A stretch of 35,000 bases of DNA from Theodoxus fluviatilis (GCA_034096865.1 JAWQFJ010016671.1:1-35000), one strand, 5' to 3'; shown: positions 1 to 10,180, counted from the stretch's first letter. Notes: generated by a model not told the origin, from the letters alone. A program made the numbers and translations.

Positions 1-990
1 GGCAGAGAAGTGGAGAGGCAGAACGAAAAGGAACGAGGCAGGCATGGTGGCAGATATGTGGAGAGGCAGAACGAAAAGGAACGAGGCAGGCATGGTGGCA
101 GATATGTGGAGAGGCAGAATGTAAAAGAACAAGGCAGGCATGGTGGCAGAGAAGTGGAGAGGCAGAATGAAAAAGAACGAGGCAGGCATGGTGGCAGAGA
201 AGTGGAGAGGCAGAATAAAAAGGAACGAGGCAGGCATGGTGGCAGAGAAGTGGAGAGGCAGAAAGAAAAGGAACGAGGCAGGCATGGTGGCAGATATGTG
301 GAGAGGCAGAACGAAAAGGAACGAGGCAGGCATGGTGGCAGATATGTGGAGAGGCAGAATGTAAAAGAACAAGGCAGGCATGGCGGCAGAGAAGTGGAGA
401 GGCAGAATGAAAAAGAACGAGGCAGGCATGGTGGCAGAGAAGTGGAGAGGCAGAATAAAAAGGAACGAGGCAGACATGGCGGCAGAGAAGTGGAGAGGCA
501 GAATAAAAAGGAACGAGGCAGGCATGGTGGCAGATAAGTGGAGAGTCAGAATGTAAAAGAAAGAGGCAGGCATGGTGGCAGAGATGTGGAGAGGCGGAAT
601 GTAAAAGAAAGAGGCAGGCGTGGTGGCAGAGAAGTGGAGAGGCAGAATGTAAAAGAACGAGGCAGGCGTGGTGGCAGAGATGTGGAGAGGCAGAATGTAA
701 AAGAAAGAGGCAGGCATGGTGGCAGAGATGTGGAGAGGCGGAATGTAAAAGAAAGAGGCAGGCGTGGTGGCAGAGAAGTGGAGAGGCAGAATGTAAAAGA
801 ACGAGGCAGGCGTGGTGGCAGAGAAGTGGAGAGGCAGAATGTAAAAGAACGAGGCAGGCGTGGTGGCAGAGATGTGGAGAGGCAAAATGTAAAAGAACGA
901 GGCAGGCGTGGTGGCAGAGGCAGAATGAAAAGGAACGAGGCAGGCAGGGTGGCAGAGATATGGAGAGGCAGGATGAAAAGGAATGAAAGG
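1..990. repeat. 48-bp minisatellite array
   Basis: About 20 imperfect copies of a 48-bp purine-rich unit containing GGCAGGCATGGTGGCAGA. The array is already running at base 1, so it extends beyond the window. Because 48 is divisible by three, the unit stays open in frame and gives 16-residue peptide repeats rich in R, E, K and G; nothing suggests these are translated. A higher-order structure is visible: bases 61-180 recur at 301-420 with one mismatch, a 240-bp (five-unit) period. From about 540 the subunit type changes (AATGTAAAAGAA variants with GAGATGTGG). Confidence 0.93.
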
Positions 991-999
991 TGACACAAG

Positions 1000-2332
1000 T
1001 GAGATCAGCTCATCAGGGTTCAATAAATATCTTAGCTCTGATGACGTTTTCGTATTTCCCCATGTGCATCCTTTCCAAGTAGGAGAATTACGAGTCAGAT
1101 TGGCGGCACAGGCTACATATCATGCAGCAAGGACAGTGATTGAATTGGTGACGTCATGAGAGGATTTTTGAAAAGCATCGAACTGCTTTGATGGAGAATT
1201 CAGGACACAAAGAAGCTGGAGAACGAAAATGGGATGGGGGTCAGGAAGGGAGGGAAATTGGGGTTGGGGAATGGAGTTAGATATTACCGAAAGTCTGTTG
1301 GGTCTTCAGAAAAGAATGTGTTCCGGGAACTCCTACCTTACGCTTTAACTGCAGCGTTTGCAACCGTGTCTAAAATATTGCGAATGCATTTGCACGTGGG
1401 CATAGTTTGCATAGGCTGTGCTAGTGCAAGGGTCCATGCGTAAACATGCTCATAACAAACAATGATCTACAATGGGCAGAGCCAAGTTTGGTCAGACTAG
1501 AGCTCGTTTAAAAATCATTGATGACGTTTTTTCTCTGTGAATTTATTGTTTAAGACATTTGTGCAGCCTCTGAAATGGCCTTTGCAGGTTTATTTGAATT
1601 TAAACTTTTCCCATTAACATGAAATGCTTGTGATCGTAATACGGTATCAAAGCTGTATATTGTCTTCGGTACACGCCATTTACGTGATATTCTGCTTACA
1701 TGTGCATTTACAATTTTGAAATTATGCGCGTAATGCCCAAAATATTACATGAGCCAAACATCATATTTGAGTTGAATCGCAGTTACACGTATATGTGTGG
1801 TTGGCAGTATGACATGTACCTGCTGATATGTGCTTAATGTTGTGCTCATCGCATCCATCATACATTCCACAAAAGAAGATAACTGCACTGCATCAATGAC
1901 CCATCTTTACATACTAAAAATGTGCACTAATGAATTTATCTAATGTATATTTAAGTCTGGATATACCTGCACAAACCTCTTTGAACAGTCGGTATTTTTT
2001 TCTTACTGTTTAAAAAGTCAGTCCTGAAATGTGAATAGTGGGCAACATTGACCTTTCAACGAAGAAAAGCCAGGCAGGTGGGAGAGATGAAACAAAAATT
2101 GTGTCTTGTCTGTCGGATGACAAATGTTGAAAAGTGCCCACTTTTGGTTTCTGTGATAGTCACTCTCTTACTTATTCTTTGTCATGCCGAGTTCTTACAG
2201 GTTGATCTCCTAAGTTCAGCATGTGCCTGGACGCCATCCTCACAAGCTGGAGTCCCTGGCTGCTGGACTTGGGGGTCTACGCAGGCCCGCATGTATCCAT
2301 TTCAAATGAAGACGTCCACTTGCCCTCCTTTC
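1000..2332. other. Unassigned unique sequence
   Basis: AT-leaning sequence without convincing exons. An open stretch on the plus strand around 2117-2210 would encode a hydrophobic, signal-like segment (MTNVEKCPLLVSVIVTLLL), but there is no clear donor site and the frame continues into the 55-bp repeat. It is not called as a gene. Confidence 0.5.
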
Positions 2333-2497
2333 AGAGTTAGCGAATCAGCCACTAGTCACATGGTATGTATGGAGGAATGCATTACTGAGAGTTAGCGGAT
2401 CAGCCACTAGTCTCATGGTATGTATGGAGGAATGCATTACAGAGAGTTAGCGAATCAGCCACTAGTCACATGGTATGTATGGAGGAATGCATTATTG
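2333..2497. repeat. 55-bp tandem repeat, three copies
   Basis: Three copies of a 55-bp unit starting near AGAGTTAGCGAATCAGCC, with unit starts at about 2333, 2388 and 2443. The copies differ at only a few positions (for example GAATCAG versus GGATCAG), so the duplication looks fairly recent. Confidence 0.9.
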
Positions 2498-2555
2498 AGG
2501 TCTTTGCACGCCGTGTCAGGCTACAGCAGAGAAATCACTTGAGCTGTCAGATAAA

Positions 2556-2650
2556 AAAGTCTCCCTTTCCCTCATTATTCGCCTTTTACGAATCGCCTAG
2601 GGAAACGTAGTGGGTCTACTCTCACCCCCAGTCTCCAGGGGTGTCAGAAG
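2556..2650 (-). repeat. Fragment of dispersed short repeat (SINE-like)
   Basis: The segment with TATTCGCCTTTTACGAATCG, then TAGGGAAAC, GTGGGTCTACTCTCACCCC and GGGGTGTCAGAA, matches 8796-8880 with scattered substitutions. The copy at 8703-8880 is more complete and carries a (CAAT)n tail on the minus strand, so this copy is read as a truncated member in the same orientation. The SINE label is inference from the tail style; no pol III A/B boxes were identified. Confidence 0.6.
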
Positions 2651-2944
2651 TCATGCGAGCTCGAAACTGATGCATCACAGCCAAACACAGAAGCTGAAGG
2701 GATGAAAGAATACTTAGACATGTTTGATAAAATATTAATGTTAAATTCCGATATGGCTACGACCCGACCGACTCTATTTTGTTCCTGTTGACCCCAAATT
2801 TTGGTCGATGGGGAAAGAAAGAGAAAGCGACAGTAAAAACCAAACTACTATTTTTTGTCAACACTGTTCATGTTAAAAAGAATTTCAGTGATGGCAAAAC
2901 GTTCAATTATGTTCGGATGAAACTGCTGTATGTATGGCAGTTTT

Positions 2945-3214
2945 TCACACACACTCACAAACACATACACACACACACACACACATACACACACACCGCA
3001 CACTAACGCACACTAACGCACACTTACGAACACGCGCGCGCGCTCGCGCTCGCTCGCACACACATACACGCACGCACACACACACACAAATATACACACA
3101 CACACAGCATACACACAAACACACACACACACACAAACATACACACACAAACAAATACACACACAAACAAACACAAAAAACAAACACACACACACACACA
3201 AATTCGCACGCACT

Positions 3215-3251
<37 letters not shown>

Positions 3252-3290
3252 CACACAAACACAAACACAGACACACACGCACTCACACAC

Positions 3291-3326
<36 letters not shown>

Positions 3327-3425
3327 GCACGCACGCACACACACTCACACACACAACACACACACACGCACGCATACATACGTACACACACATGCACACG
3401 CACGCACACACACAAGACACAAGTG
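2945..3425. repeat. Compound (CA)n microsatellite
   Basis: Almost 500 bp of CA dinucleotides interrupted by CGCA, CACG and a CGCGCGCGCTCGCGCTCG island near 3033-3053. Open frames on both strands (Thr/His and Cys/Val repeats) are by-products of the repeat. Confidence 0.95.
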
Positions 3426-3455
3426 TATGAGACCTGAGACTGCGGTAAGATCAAG

Positions 3456-4421
3456 GCGTGACACAAAAAGTATCATGACCTAAACTTGAATAACTTTTGA
3501 AATATTACATCAATTCTTTTAATATTTTCAAATCATCAAGAAGAAGCGTTGCTCTGTGAGTGCACCAAAGTAGAACTTCGATATGCCTTGGACCACTGAG
3601 CAAAATACATTTATAGTCGAGGCTTATTTTCGGCTGAAGTCTATTCATGCAGCTCAGCTGCAATTCAGACAACGGTTCGAATGCCGGGAATTTCCTCTCC
3701 ACAGGACGATCTACAGTTGGGTCAACAAGTTCAGAACCCATGGGACTGTGCTAAACCTAAATGGTAAAGACACTAACAGACAATCACACTCTGGACGACC
3801 AAAATCATCAAGGACACCACCCAACGTTGCTGCAGTCAGAGACTCTGTTGCCCGCAGCCCAAGCAAGTCTGTGCGTCGTCGAAGTCAAGATCTTGGAATC
3901 AACCGGGAGTCCGTGAGGAGAATTTTGATCTCAGAACTCCACTTGTATCCTTACAGAATACAGATTAAACAAAAGCTTACACCTGAAGACATGAGGAAGC
4001 GAGGGATGGCTACGGCAGCGTTTCCCTGACCGACTGATCAGCCGCAGATGTGACCCAGAGTGGTCGCCGCATTCACCGGACTTGAACCCCCCAGATTTTT
4101 ATCTGTGGGGATACCTAAAGGACAGGGTGTATGTAAACATCCCCCAGACCATCCCAGACCTGAAGGCAGCAATCACAGCAGCCATAAGAGCGATCCCAAG
4201 GGAGGAGTGCGAGAGGGTCCAAGTGTGTTTGCAGCACCAGGGAGCACACTTGGAGCACATTTTGGATCGCCAGTGACACAGAGAGTTTCTGAAGTACAGA
4301 TGTGAAACTTTAGGGATGTCTGCTACATACACTTGACCTAATGTCACCAAAGTTTTGTGTAGATCTGAGTACAATTTCAAAAGGTATTTGAATTTTGGTG
4401 ATACTTTTCTTTGTGTCACCC
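3456..4421 (+). mobile_element. Mariner-like (Tc1/mariner/IS630) element, internally deleted
   Basis: Both ends carry an imperfect terminal inverted repeat of about 45 bp. The left reads GTGACACAAAAAGTATCA from 3458; the reverse complement of the right end reads GTGACACAAAGAAAAGTATC. Similarity continues inward to TTTGAAAT on both sides. The right end is followed by TA at 4422-4423, as expected for a TA target site; the left flank no longer shows it. The span is about 0.97 kb, shorter than the usual 1.3 kb, and the missing length corresponds to the middle of the transposase. Confidence 0.82.
3583..4276 (+). pseudogene. Broken mariner-like transposase
   Basis: The N-terminal part is open from 3583 to about 4006. 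It shows a first helix-turn-helix region (around residues 10-50), a GRPKSSRT linker of the minor-groove type and a second helix-turn-helix (VRRRSQDLGINRESVRRIL), ending in LTPEDMRKRG. The frame then shifts by one. From 4007 to the TGA at 4274-4276 it resumes with WLRQRFPDRLISRR, then HSPDLNPPDFYLWGYLKDR, the typical C-terminal block. The catalytic core between them, including the first two acidic residues of the DDE/D triad, is absent. The copy therefore cannot encode an active enzyme. The family follows from domain order and the SPDLNP block; the subfamily was not resolved. Confidence 0.83.
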
Positions 4422-4423
4422 TA

Positions 4424-5060
4424 GTTGTTGCTCTGACATGCAACGTTGCAGACTTCTCCATACGGCCGTAGCCGCTAGACGCTCTTATCAGCGGGAAGCG
4501 GTATTCTGTTTTGCAAAGGGAACCACAGACGCACCGGTCTTCGGCTCTCTCCGGAGCTCCTCGGGTCTTGACGTCAGCCTACGGAAGCCAGTTCGCCTTG
4601 CTTTAGTTGACAAGATGAACGATCCAGCAAGATGGAAAACGCTATAATATAGGTAAAATGTTATCGCTCGTATATTTCCTGTTCCATTTCATTCACGACA
4701 ACGTAAACACCTTCCTTCATCCTCACTTATAGATCCCTACACCCTCGCTATCTTTCACCCTCTTACTTATCGTCTTTTGTATTTTCCCGAAATGAGCAAA
4801 CACGCGATCACTAGTCAGCGTATGGTGAGGTAGGTACAAATTGTGTGCATTGTACGCATATACGCGGACATGTTTTGCATTCAATGTGGTGATTGTCAAG
4901 CAAAAGAGATTACTAGTCGGTTGATTAAGCCCACTGTTACATTACACCAACAAGTCTAGATGGCGCCTGAAAAGAACTGAGTGTTTCCCTCATGTAACCA
5001 CGACGTAGAAGATCATACAATTCAAAAAGGTTCACTGAGATCTATAAGTAACACTCCATA
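4424..5060. other. Unassigned unique sequence
   Basis: No exon with paired splice sites was found. There is a short GC-richer patch at 4450-4640 (TACGGCCGTAGCCGCTAGAC and on) and AT-rich sequence after it. No tandem repeat is visible. Confidence 0.4.
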
Positions 5061-5067
5061 CAAATCA

Positions 5068-5277
5068 AGAGCAAGCAAGATTGATGTTGCCAGCCAAGCA
5101 GAGGCAAAGAGCGATACTTCTAACATCACTTTTACAAAACGGACTTCCGCCAGCGGAAACCCGTGATCGTAGCGCGTTTGGGTTGTCCTTCAGCAGCTTG
5201 AGCACGGGCAGCCTGGAGATGTCAGTGGGGGCCGAGGTGGGAAGTCTGCTGCAGATGGCATCCTCTCCCTCTTGCTG
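5068..5277 (-). CDS. Possible exon, unknown product (weak)
   Basis: The minus strand is open from 5277 to about 5068 after a CTGACAG that could be a 3' splice site. The GC-rich first half reads GEDAICSRLPTSAPTDISRL, then PVLKLLKDNPNALRSR, which has a protein-like composition. A potential donor (CACGG|GTTTCC) follows the last Arg. The pyrimidine tract is poor and no partner exon was found. No family is recognised. It may be a decayed exon or chance. Confidence 0.15.
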
Positions 5278-5329
5278 TCAGTGCGCACTGTGCTGCTGTG
5301 GATCAAGAGGATCGCAAGGGGAAGGAAGG

Positions 5330-5640
5330 GGAACATATGACCAATGGAAAGAGCCTGAGGTCACGGAGACGGGGACGATGGGGAAGAGGTGGGCGAGGGG
5401 GTGGGGGGTAAGATTAGGGGAATGTTAGAGTGGGAGAGGGAGGGGTGGGGGGCTCGGGAGGAACGGAGAATAGAGTGGGAGCGGGAAATAACACGTGACG
5501 GGGGGAGGTGCGAAAGTGAGAGGTGAGTTGGAGGTTGGATGCGCCGGTGAGGGTGGGGAGTAGGGTGGACAGGGAGGGTTGGGGGAAATGGAGTGGGAAA
5601 TGAGAAGGACGTTGGCGGGGAAAATAGTTCTTACATCAAA
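5330..5640. repeat. G-rich low-complexity tract
   Basis: About 300 bp in which GGGG, GGTGGGG and GGGAGGG runs dominate the plus strand, for example GGGCGAGGGGGTGGGGGGTA near 5392. Several clusters of four G-runs could form G-quadruplexes. No periodic unit is evident. Confidence 0.75.
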
Positions 5641-6130
5641 CCATGAAACCAGCACGGGAGGAAGAACATGTCCTCAGGCACTGAATGTTGATGGAGGACT
5701 TTCCAGGTAGAGAAGGAAGTAAGTGCGGAAATGGTTGGTTCAGTTCACATGCATCTTTGTAGACCTCGAAAGCATAACTTGAAATGTACATATTCATCTC
5801 AGTAAAAATGTTGTCTGAAAGAAGAGGCTACGTTGCGGCGCTTTAGCGAATCTCAAAATATTCATTAGATATGCTAAAAAATAGGCAGATTTTCACAGAG
5901 CAGAAAACAGTAACTTTGTGAACGTTGTGGTTGATTGCAGTAATTACACTTTGCCACACATTCTGTACATAGTTATCATTTATTTGTCTAATCGTGGTGC
6001 ACAAATTTTTCAGTGTGGTCAGAGATGAGTTGGAAAATGAATATATGTGTGCGTTGTACGTTGCATGTGTGTGTATGTGCCAACACGATGGACCAGGGGG
6101 AACGATTGAGGACAAGTTTGTACATCCACA
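5641..6130. other. Unassigned unique sequence
   Basis: No supported gene or repeat was seen between the G-rich tract and the CA microsatellite. Confidence 0.4.
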
Positions 6131-6132
6131 TG

Positions 6133-6248
6133 GTTTACACACACATACACACACACACGCACGCACACACACACACGCACGCACACACACGCACACACAA
6201 ACACGCACACACACTATAACACACATACAATCACGCGCGCTTGCTTGT

Positions 6249-6300
<52 letters not shown>

Positions 6301-6308
6301 TTACACAC
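6133..6308. repeat. (CA)n microsatellite
   Basis: CA dinucleotide array interrupted by CGCA and by ACTATAACACACATACAATC near 6213. The last 45 bp or so are pure CA. All overlapping open frames derive from the repeat. Confidence 0.95.
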
Positions 6309-6532
6309 GGTTTTTGGTCGTCTTAAATCAACTATCGTCATACATCGAAGATGTCGCGGATTAATGTTTTTACTTACGATAGTTGGGACATTGTCATGAT
6401 TTATGGTTAAATCTGCACGTTATTTTCATGTACACATTTCTCGAGATCCATTCTAACATAGCAGAACCCTACTGCACATTCATTCTCACCCTTTCAAAAG
6501 CACACGAAATCTCGTTTGAATTTCAGATGAAT

Positions 6533-6538
6533 TTTATT
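6533..6538 (-). terminator. Polyadenylation signal AATAAA
   Basis: AATAAA on the minus strand, about 150 nt downstream of the TAA at 6690-6688 of the Gly/Tyr-rich gene. It fits a short 3' untranslated region. Hexamers of this type also occur by chance. Confidence 0.4.
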
Positions 6539-6687
6539 GCACATCTCCACCATCGCATTACAACGCGAGTACAAAGGGCCTGGATATTTCGCAGTAAGCT
6601 GACAGTCGCGTCCCTTTCTGGACTCTCCAAGTCTGGAGGGCTGGCAGTGTCTCCAACGGAAGCCGGTGTGGGCATTGGCTGATGTGC

Positions 6688-8339
6688 TTAGTAGTAGTAC
6701 TCTGCAGATGACACATGGAGCAAACTATTCATATATGTATACAAAACACTGATAACCCATACCACAACAATAATGGCAGCAACACTTTGAATCCCCATTG
6801 AGGCTTAATTTTCGATTTCTCTTCCAAAGAAAATCCCTCATCTCTCTCGTTGTCATCATCTCTGTCGTCCTCCTCCTTCTCCTCCTTTGCCCCTTCTCCT
6901 CCTCCTACCCCCTTCTAATCTTCCTTACCTCCTCCTTTTTTCCCCTCCTCCTCCTCCGTCACCCTTCCTTCTCCTCCTTCCCCCTTCCTTCTCCTTCTTC
7001 CCCCTTCCTCCTCCTCTTTCCCTCTTCCCCCTCCGCCTTCCCCCTTACTCCTCTTCCATCCCTCTTCCTACTCTTCCTTCCCCCTTCCTCCCCCTCCTTT
7101 CCCCTTTCTCCTCCTTCTCCTCTTCCTTCCCTCTTCACCCTCCGCCTTCCCCCCTTTTCCTCCTCCTTCCTCCTTCCTTCTCTTTTTCCCCTCTTTTTCC
7201 TCCTCCTTCCCCCTTCTTCCTTCTCCTCCCCCCTTCTCCTCCTCCTCCTCCTCCTCCTCCTCCTCCTCCTCCTCCTCCTCCTGCTCCTGCTCCTCCTCCT
7301 GCTCCTGCTCCTCCTCCTCCTCCTCACTCCTGCTCCTCCTCCTCCTCCTCCTCATTCTCCTCCTCCTCCTCATTCCTTCTTCTCTCCTCCTTCTCCTTCT
7401 CCTCCTCCTCCTTCCTTCTTCTCTCCTCTTTCTCCTCCTCCTCCTCCTTCTTATTCTCTTCTCCTCATTCTGATTCTTCCTTTTTCCTTCTCCCCCCTCC
7501 CCCTTCTTCTCCTTCCTCCTCCTACTTCCCCCTCCTCCTTCTCCTTCCCCCTCCTCCTTCTCCTTCCTCCTCCTCCTTCTTCTTCCTCCTCCTCTTCCTT
7601 CCTCCTCCTCTTCCTCCTCCACCCTCCTCCTCCTCCTCCTCCTCCTCCTCCTCCTCCTCCTCCTCCTCTTATTCTCTTCTTCTCATTCTGATTCTTCCTT
7701 CTTCCTTCTTCCCCCTCCCCCTTCTTCTCCTTCCTCCTCCTACTTCCCCCTCCCTCTTCTCCTTCCCCCTCCTCCTTCTCCTTCCTCCTCCTCCTTCTTC
7801 TTCCTCCTCCTCTTCCTTCCTCCTCCTCTTCCTCCTCCTCCTCCTCCTCCTCTTCCTCCTCATGTTTTCCGCTCCTGTATACCCTTCTTCGTCATCTGCT
7901 TCATTGATGTAGTCGAATAGTTGGTTTCCGTTTTACTTTGCCTGACATTTTGTTCATTGTATTCGTCTGTTCTTTTATCGTCGGTCGTCCATGGCTTCTT
8001 GCAAACAACAGAGGTCTTTGGGTCATCGAAATATTTGTCCATCCTTATCTTTGCACTGTGTATGCACTTAGTTTTAACGTGCGTCAAATCGAAACACATT
8101 CACCTTAATGTTGTCCCAGACAAATACTCACTCTTCTGGATGATGCCTAGGAAGCCTCCGCCATAGCCCAGGCCTCTCCCAATGCCTCCTCCAATGCCTC
8201 CTCCGTAGCCTCCTCCAGATCCGCCGCCGTAGCCGTCTCCGTAGTACTTGTAGTCGTGCGGGTAGTAGTACGGGTAGTAGAAGGCGGTGGTGCTAGCGAC
8301 CAGCAGGGCGGCCAGGCAGAGAAGTGTGAATGCCTTCAT
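6688..8339 (-). CDS. Secreted Gly/Tyr-rich protein, two exons, shematrin-like
   Basis: Exon 1 runs 8339-8132 and exon 2 runs 6701-6688. Exon 1 starts at ATGAAGGC and encodes a clear signal peptide (MKAFTLLCLAALLVASTTA). The mature part is Tyr-rich (FYYPYYYPHDYKYYGDGY), then GGG/GGI/GGY repeats, then FLGIIQK. The exon ends at a consensus donor (AGA|GTGAGT) in phase 1. An acceptor CATCTGCAG at 6702-6710 supplies AG, restoring a Lys codon, then three Tyr codons and TAA. The product is 73 residues ending KKYYY. Gly-rich secreted proteins with basic/Tyr C-termini are known as shematrins in bivalve shell matrix; the resemblance is in composition only. A structural role outside the cell, for example in shell or periostracum, is inference. 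The start is chosen because only this Met precedes a signal peptide; two short upstream ATG frames lie in the presumed 5' leader. The intron (1430 nt) contains the pyrimidine-rich tract at 6840-7865. Reading through the donor instead would add a short unrelated tail ending near 8100. Confidence 0.62.
6840..7865. repeat. 1-kb polypyrimidine/polypurine tract (TCC)n
   Basis: Nearly pure C/T on the plus strand for about 1 kb, built of TCC, CTT and CCCC blocks, with pure (TCC)n runs near 7227-7280 and 7623-7670. A block of about 180 bp (7448-7620: CTTATTCTCTTCT, CTCATTCTGATTCTTCC and on) recurs at about 7667-7840, a direct duplication about 220 bp apart. The open frames on both strands (Pro/Ser/Leu or Arg/Glu/Gly) are by-products of the composition. 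Confidence 0.95.
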
Positions 8340-8435
8340 GATGTCTTGGCAACAACTACAGGCGTCACCTTCTTGCAGAAAATCATTGACAACAAGGACC
8401 ACTCATTCTTAGTATGAAAATGGAGACGGTGTACT

Positions 8436-8441
8436 ATTATA
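8436..8441 (-). promoter_or_regulatory. TATA-like box upstream of Gly/Tyr-rich gene
   Basis: The minus strand reads CGCACTATAATAGTACACCG, with TATAAT at 8441-8436, about 100 nt upstream of the chosen ATG. If functional it would place transcription start near 8408-8412 with a leader of about 70 nt. This is position-based inference. Confidence 0.35.
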
Positions 8442-8482
8442 GTGCGTTTTGAGCAAGAACACATTATAGTGTCGGCAGAACA

Positions 8483-8483
8483 G

Positions 8484-8552
<69 letters not shown>

Positions 8553-8657
8553 GTTGGTTGATTGATTGATTGATTGATTTAAAAAATATAAAATAAAAAA
8601 ATTTAATTAAAAACAAATAATAATAATAATAATAATAATAAAATAAAATTAAAAAAA

Positions 8658-8702
<45 letters not shown>

Positions 8703-8705
8703 ATG
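8483..8705. repeat. (ATTG)n and (AAT)n microsatellites
   Basis: About 23 ATTG units at 8483-8578, then an AT-only stretch with (AAT)n near 8617-8642, then a second (ATTG)n block at 8659-8705. The second block directly abuts the dispersed repeat at 8703-8880 and can be read as its tail on the minus strand. Confidence 0.93.
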
Positions 8706-8880
8706 GTGCTTTACGGCCTATCAGCCTTTGGTAGGCTATGTAAGGCCATTAAACACTAGAACAGTTTGGAGTAAGCGCTTATCAAGTCACGGTGTCCCTA
8801 GTTATTCGCCTCTTACGAATCGCGTAGGGAGACACGATGGGTCAATTCTTACCCCAAACGCACAGAGGGGCGGCAGAACA
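8703..8880 (-). mobile_element. Short interspersed repeat with (CAAT)n tail
   Basis: Read on the minus strand, the element ends in AGGCCGTAAAGCACCATCAA followed by CAAT repeats. Its other half (TTATTCGCCTCTTACGAATC, GTAGGGAGACACGATGGGTC) matches 2556-2650. A segment containing AAAGGCTGATAGGCC could fold as a small hairpin just before the tail. A short body with a simple-repeat 3' tail suggests a SINE or the 3' end of a LINE. No coding capacity is seen. Confidence 0.6.
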
Positions 8881-10180
8881 GGACTCAAATGAAATCAAAT
8901 GAAGTTTGTGTCCACTGCGTTATGCGCGGAAGACCGTGTTCGCGCACTGTAGCAGACACACTTTCCATTGCGAAGTTGCTGTCTATGCTATCTTTTGTGC
9001 CTCTGACACAGCAGGTTTTGCGTTAAAGACTACATGACCGAGAGCATGACCTGAAGTTTCGCTTGTGTCCCTCCCAAATCAAACTTGTAATCAGCAGAAG
9101 ATTTTGCCAGCGATGTTTAAATTTCAGACTTCTGCGCTGCTCCCTATCCAGCTAGAACATCAACAAAGGTAAGAAGTGTTTTAATGATATACGAAGGCAT
9201 TTATTGGGAGTGAATTCAGTGAAATACACTTTAGCACAGGAGATTACGTGATTTTAAGGTTCTGTGAGCGCCAAACCATTAGCTGGCGAAGCAACATGAT
9301 CTATGTTTCCCTTTTTGGTGTTACTTTTTCAACAATAATACGAATGTGGCAGAGTCTAGTAACGTTTTAAACCACTGTAGTTCGTTGTGCGTAGAATTGT
9401 TATATGCTGGTTGTAGAAACTACAGTTTAAAGTCAATCATTTAAAATGTGATGCGCATAACGGAGACACCACATCCTTTCCAGTTGTGCTGGTTATCGTG
9501 GCGTCTTTTTTTATGAGCGGAAGTGCAGAACGCATTTCAAAATGAAGTTATGAAGTTATCGAGATGGCAGATGAGAATACTTTGGCAGTGCTTGAAAGCC
9601 ATTATATGCATATCCATGTAATAGTCTTCATTTTTAACAACAATGCTTGCACTATCTAGATTTAATGTATTTGATCTCTACTCCCAACGTTGTAAATGAA
9701 TAAACAACACTAGAGTAGATTTAGGTTCGAGTAAGTATTTTATGTATTTGTTTCAGATTGACAAGCTGGATGGCGAAGACGTCCAGGGCTGGTTCATGAA
9801 ATATTTTTAGAGCAAATATGTGTTCTCGTTACTTGATGGCACAGCTTTCGTGTTCCGTCAAGAAATAGTCAAAATGATGTTCATCCCTAGAATAGATTGA
9901 ACGGGTAGACATTTGTTTTGATTCAACTGTTCAGTGCTCACGGACAATATTCCTTCACCTGCATTTACATATTTTTAGCTTGGGACAGTCCACATAATTC
10001 ACCTTGCAAAATAAGTCACTAATCTATGGAGATTTTCTGTATGAATTGAAACTAAACACAAGTTGTGACTTCAACGGGCGATGAAGGACCCTGAAGATAT
10101 TCAAAGAGCAGCATTGCGAGATGCCATGTGCAAATGTCAGTGTCTATCAACCAAAGGAGTGAGTCAGGAACAGCAGGCTC
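8881..10180. other. Mostly unassigned, with one weak candidate exon pair
   Basis: On the plus strand, a TTTGTTTCAG acceptor at 9756 is followed by an 18-codon open stretch (IDKLDGEDVQGWFMKYF, stop at 9808-9810) that looks like a terminal exon. A possible upstream exon (after TTTCAG near 9127, ending AACAAAG|GTAAGA at about 9171) can be joined in frame. No promoter, start codon or close poly(A) signal supports it, so it is noted here and not called as a gene. Confidence 0.2.

Noticed and set aside
10..993. Arg/Glu-rich repeat proteins of 175 and 151 codons
   Set aside because: Direct by-products of a 48-bp minisatellite; adjacent frames are also open and no gene signals flank them.
2934..3466. 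Thr/His and Cys/Val open frames over CA repeats (also at 5843-6326 and 32710-33161)
   Set aside because: Translation of (CA)n/(TG)n microsatellites.
6798..7912. Pro/Ser/Leu-rich and Arg/Glu-rich open frames of up to 341 codons
   Set aside because: Low-complexity TCC/GGA tract; overlapping frames on both strands are open.
8100..8402. Single-exon 100-codon version of the Gly/Tyr protein
   Set aside because: It starts at a GTG before the leader, places the signal peptide internally and reads through a consensus GTGAGT donor; the two-exon model is more coherent.
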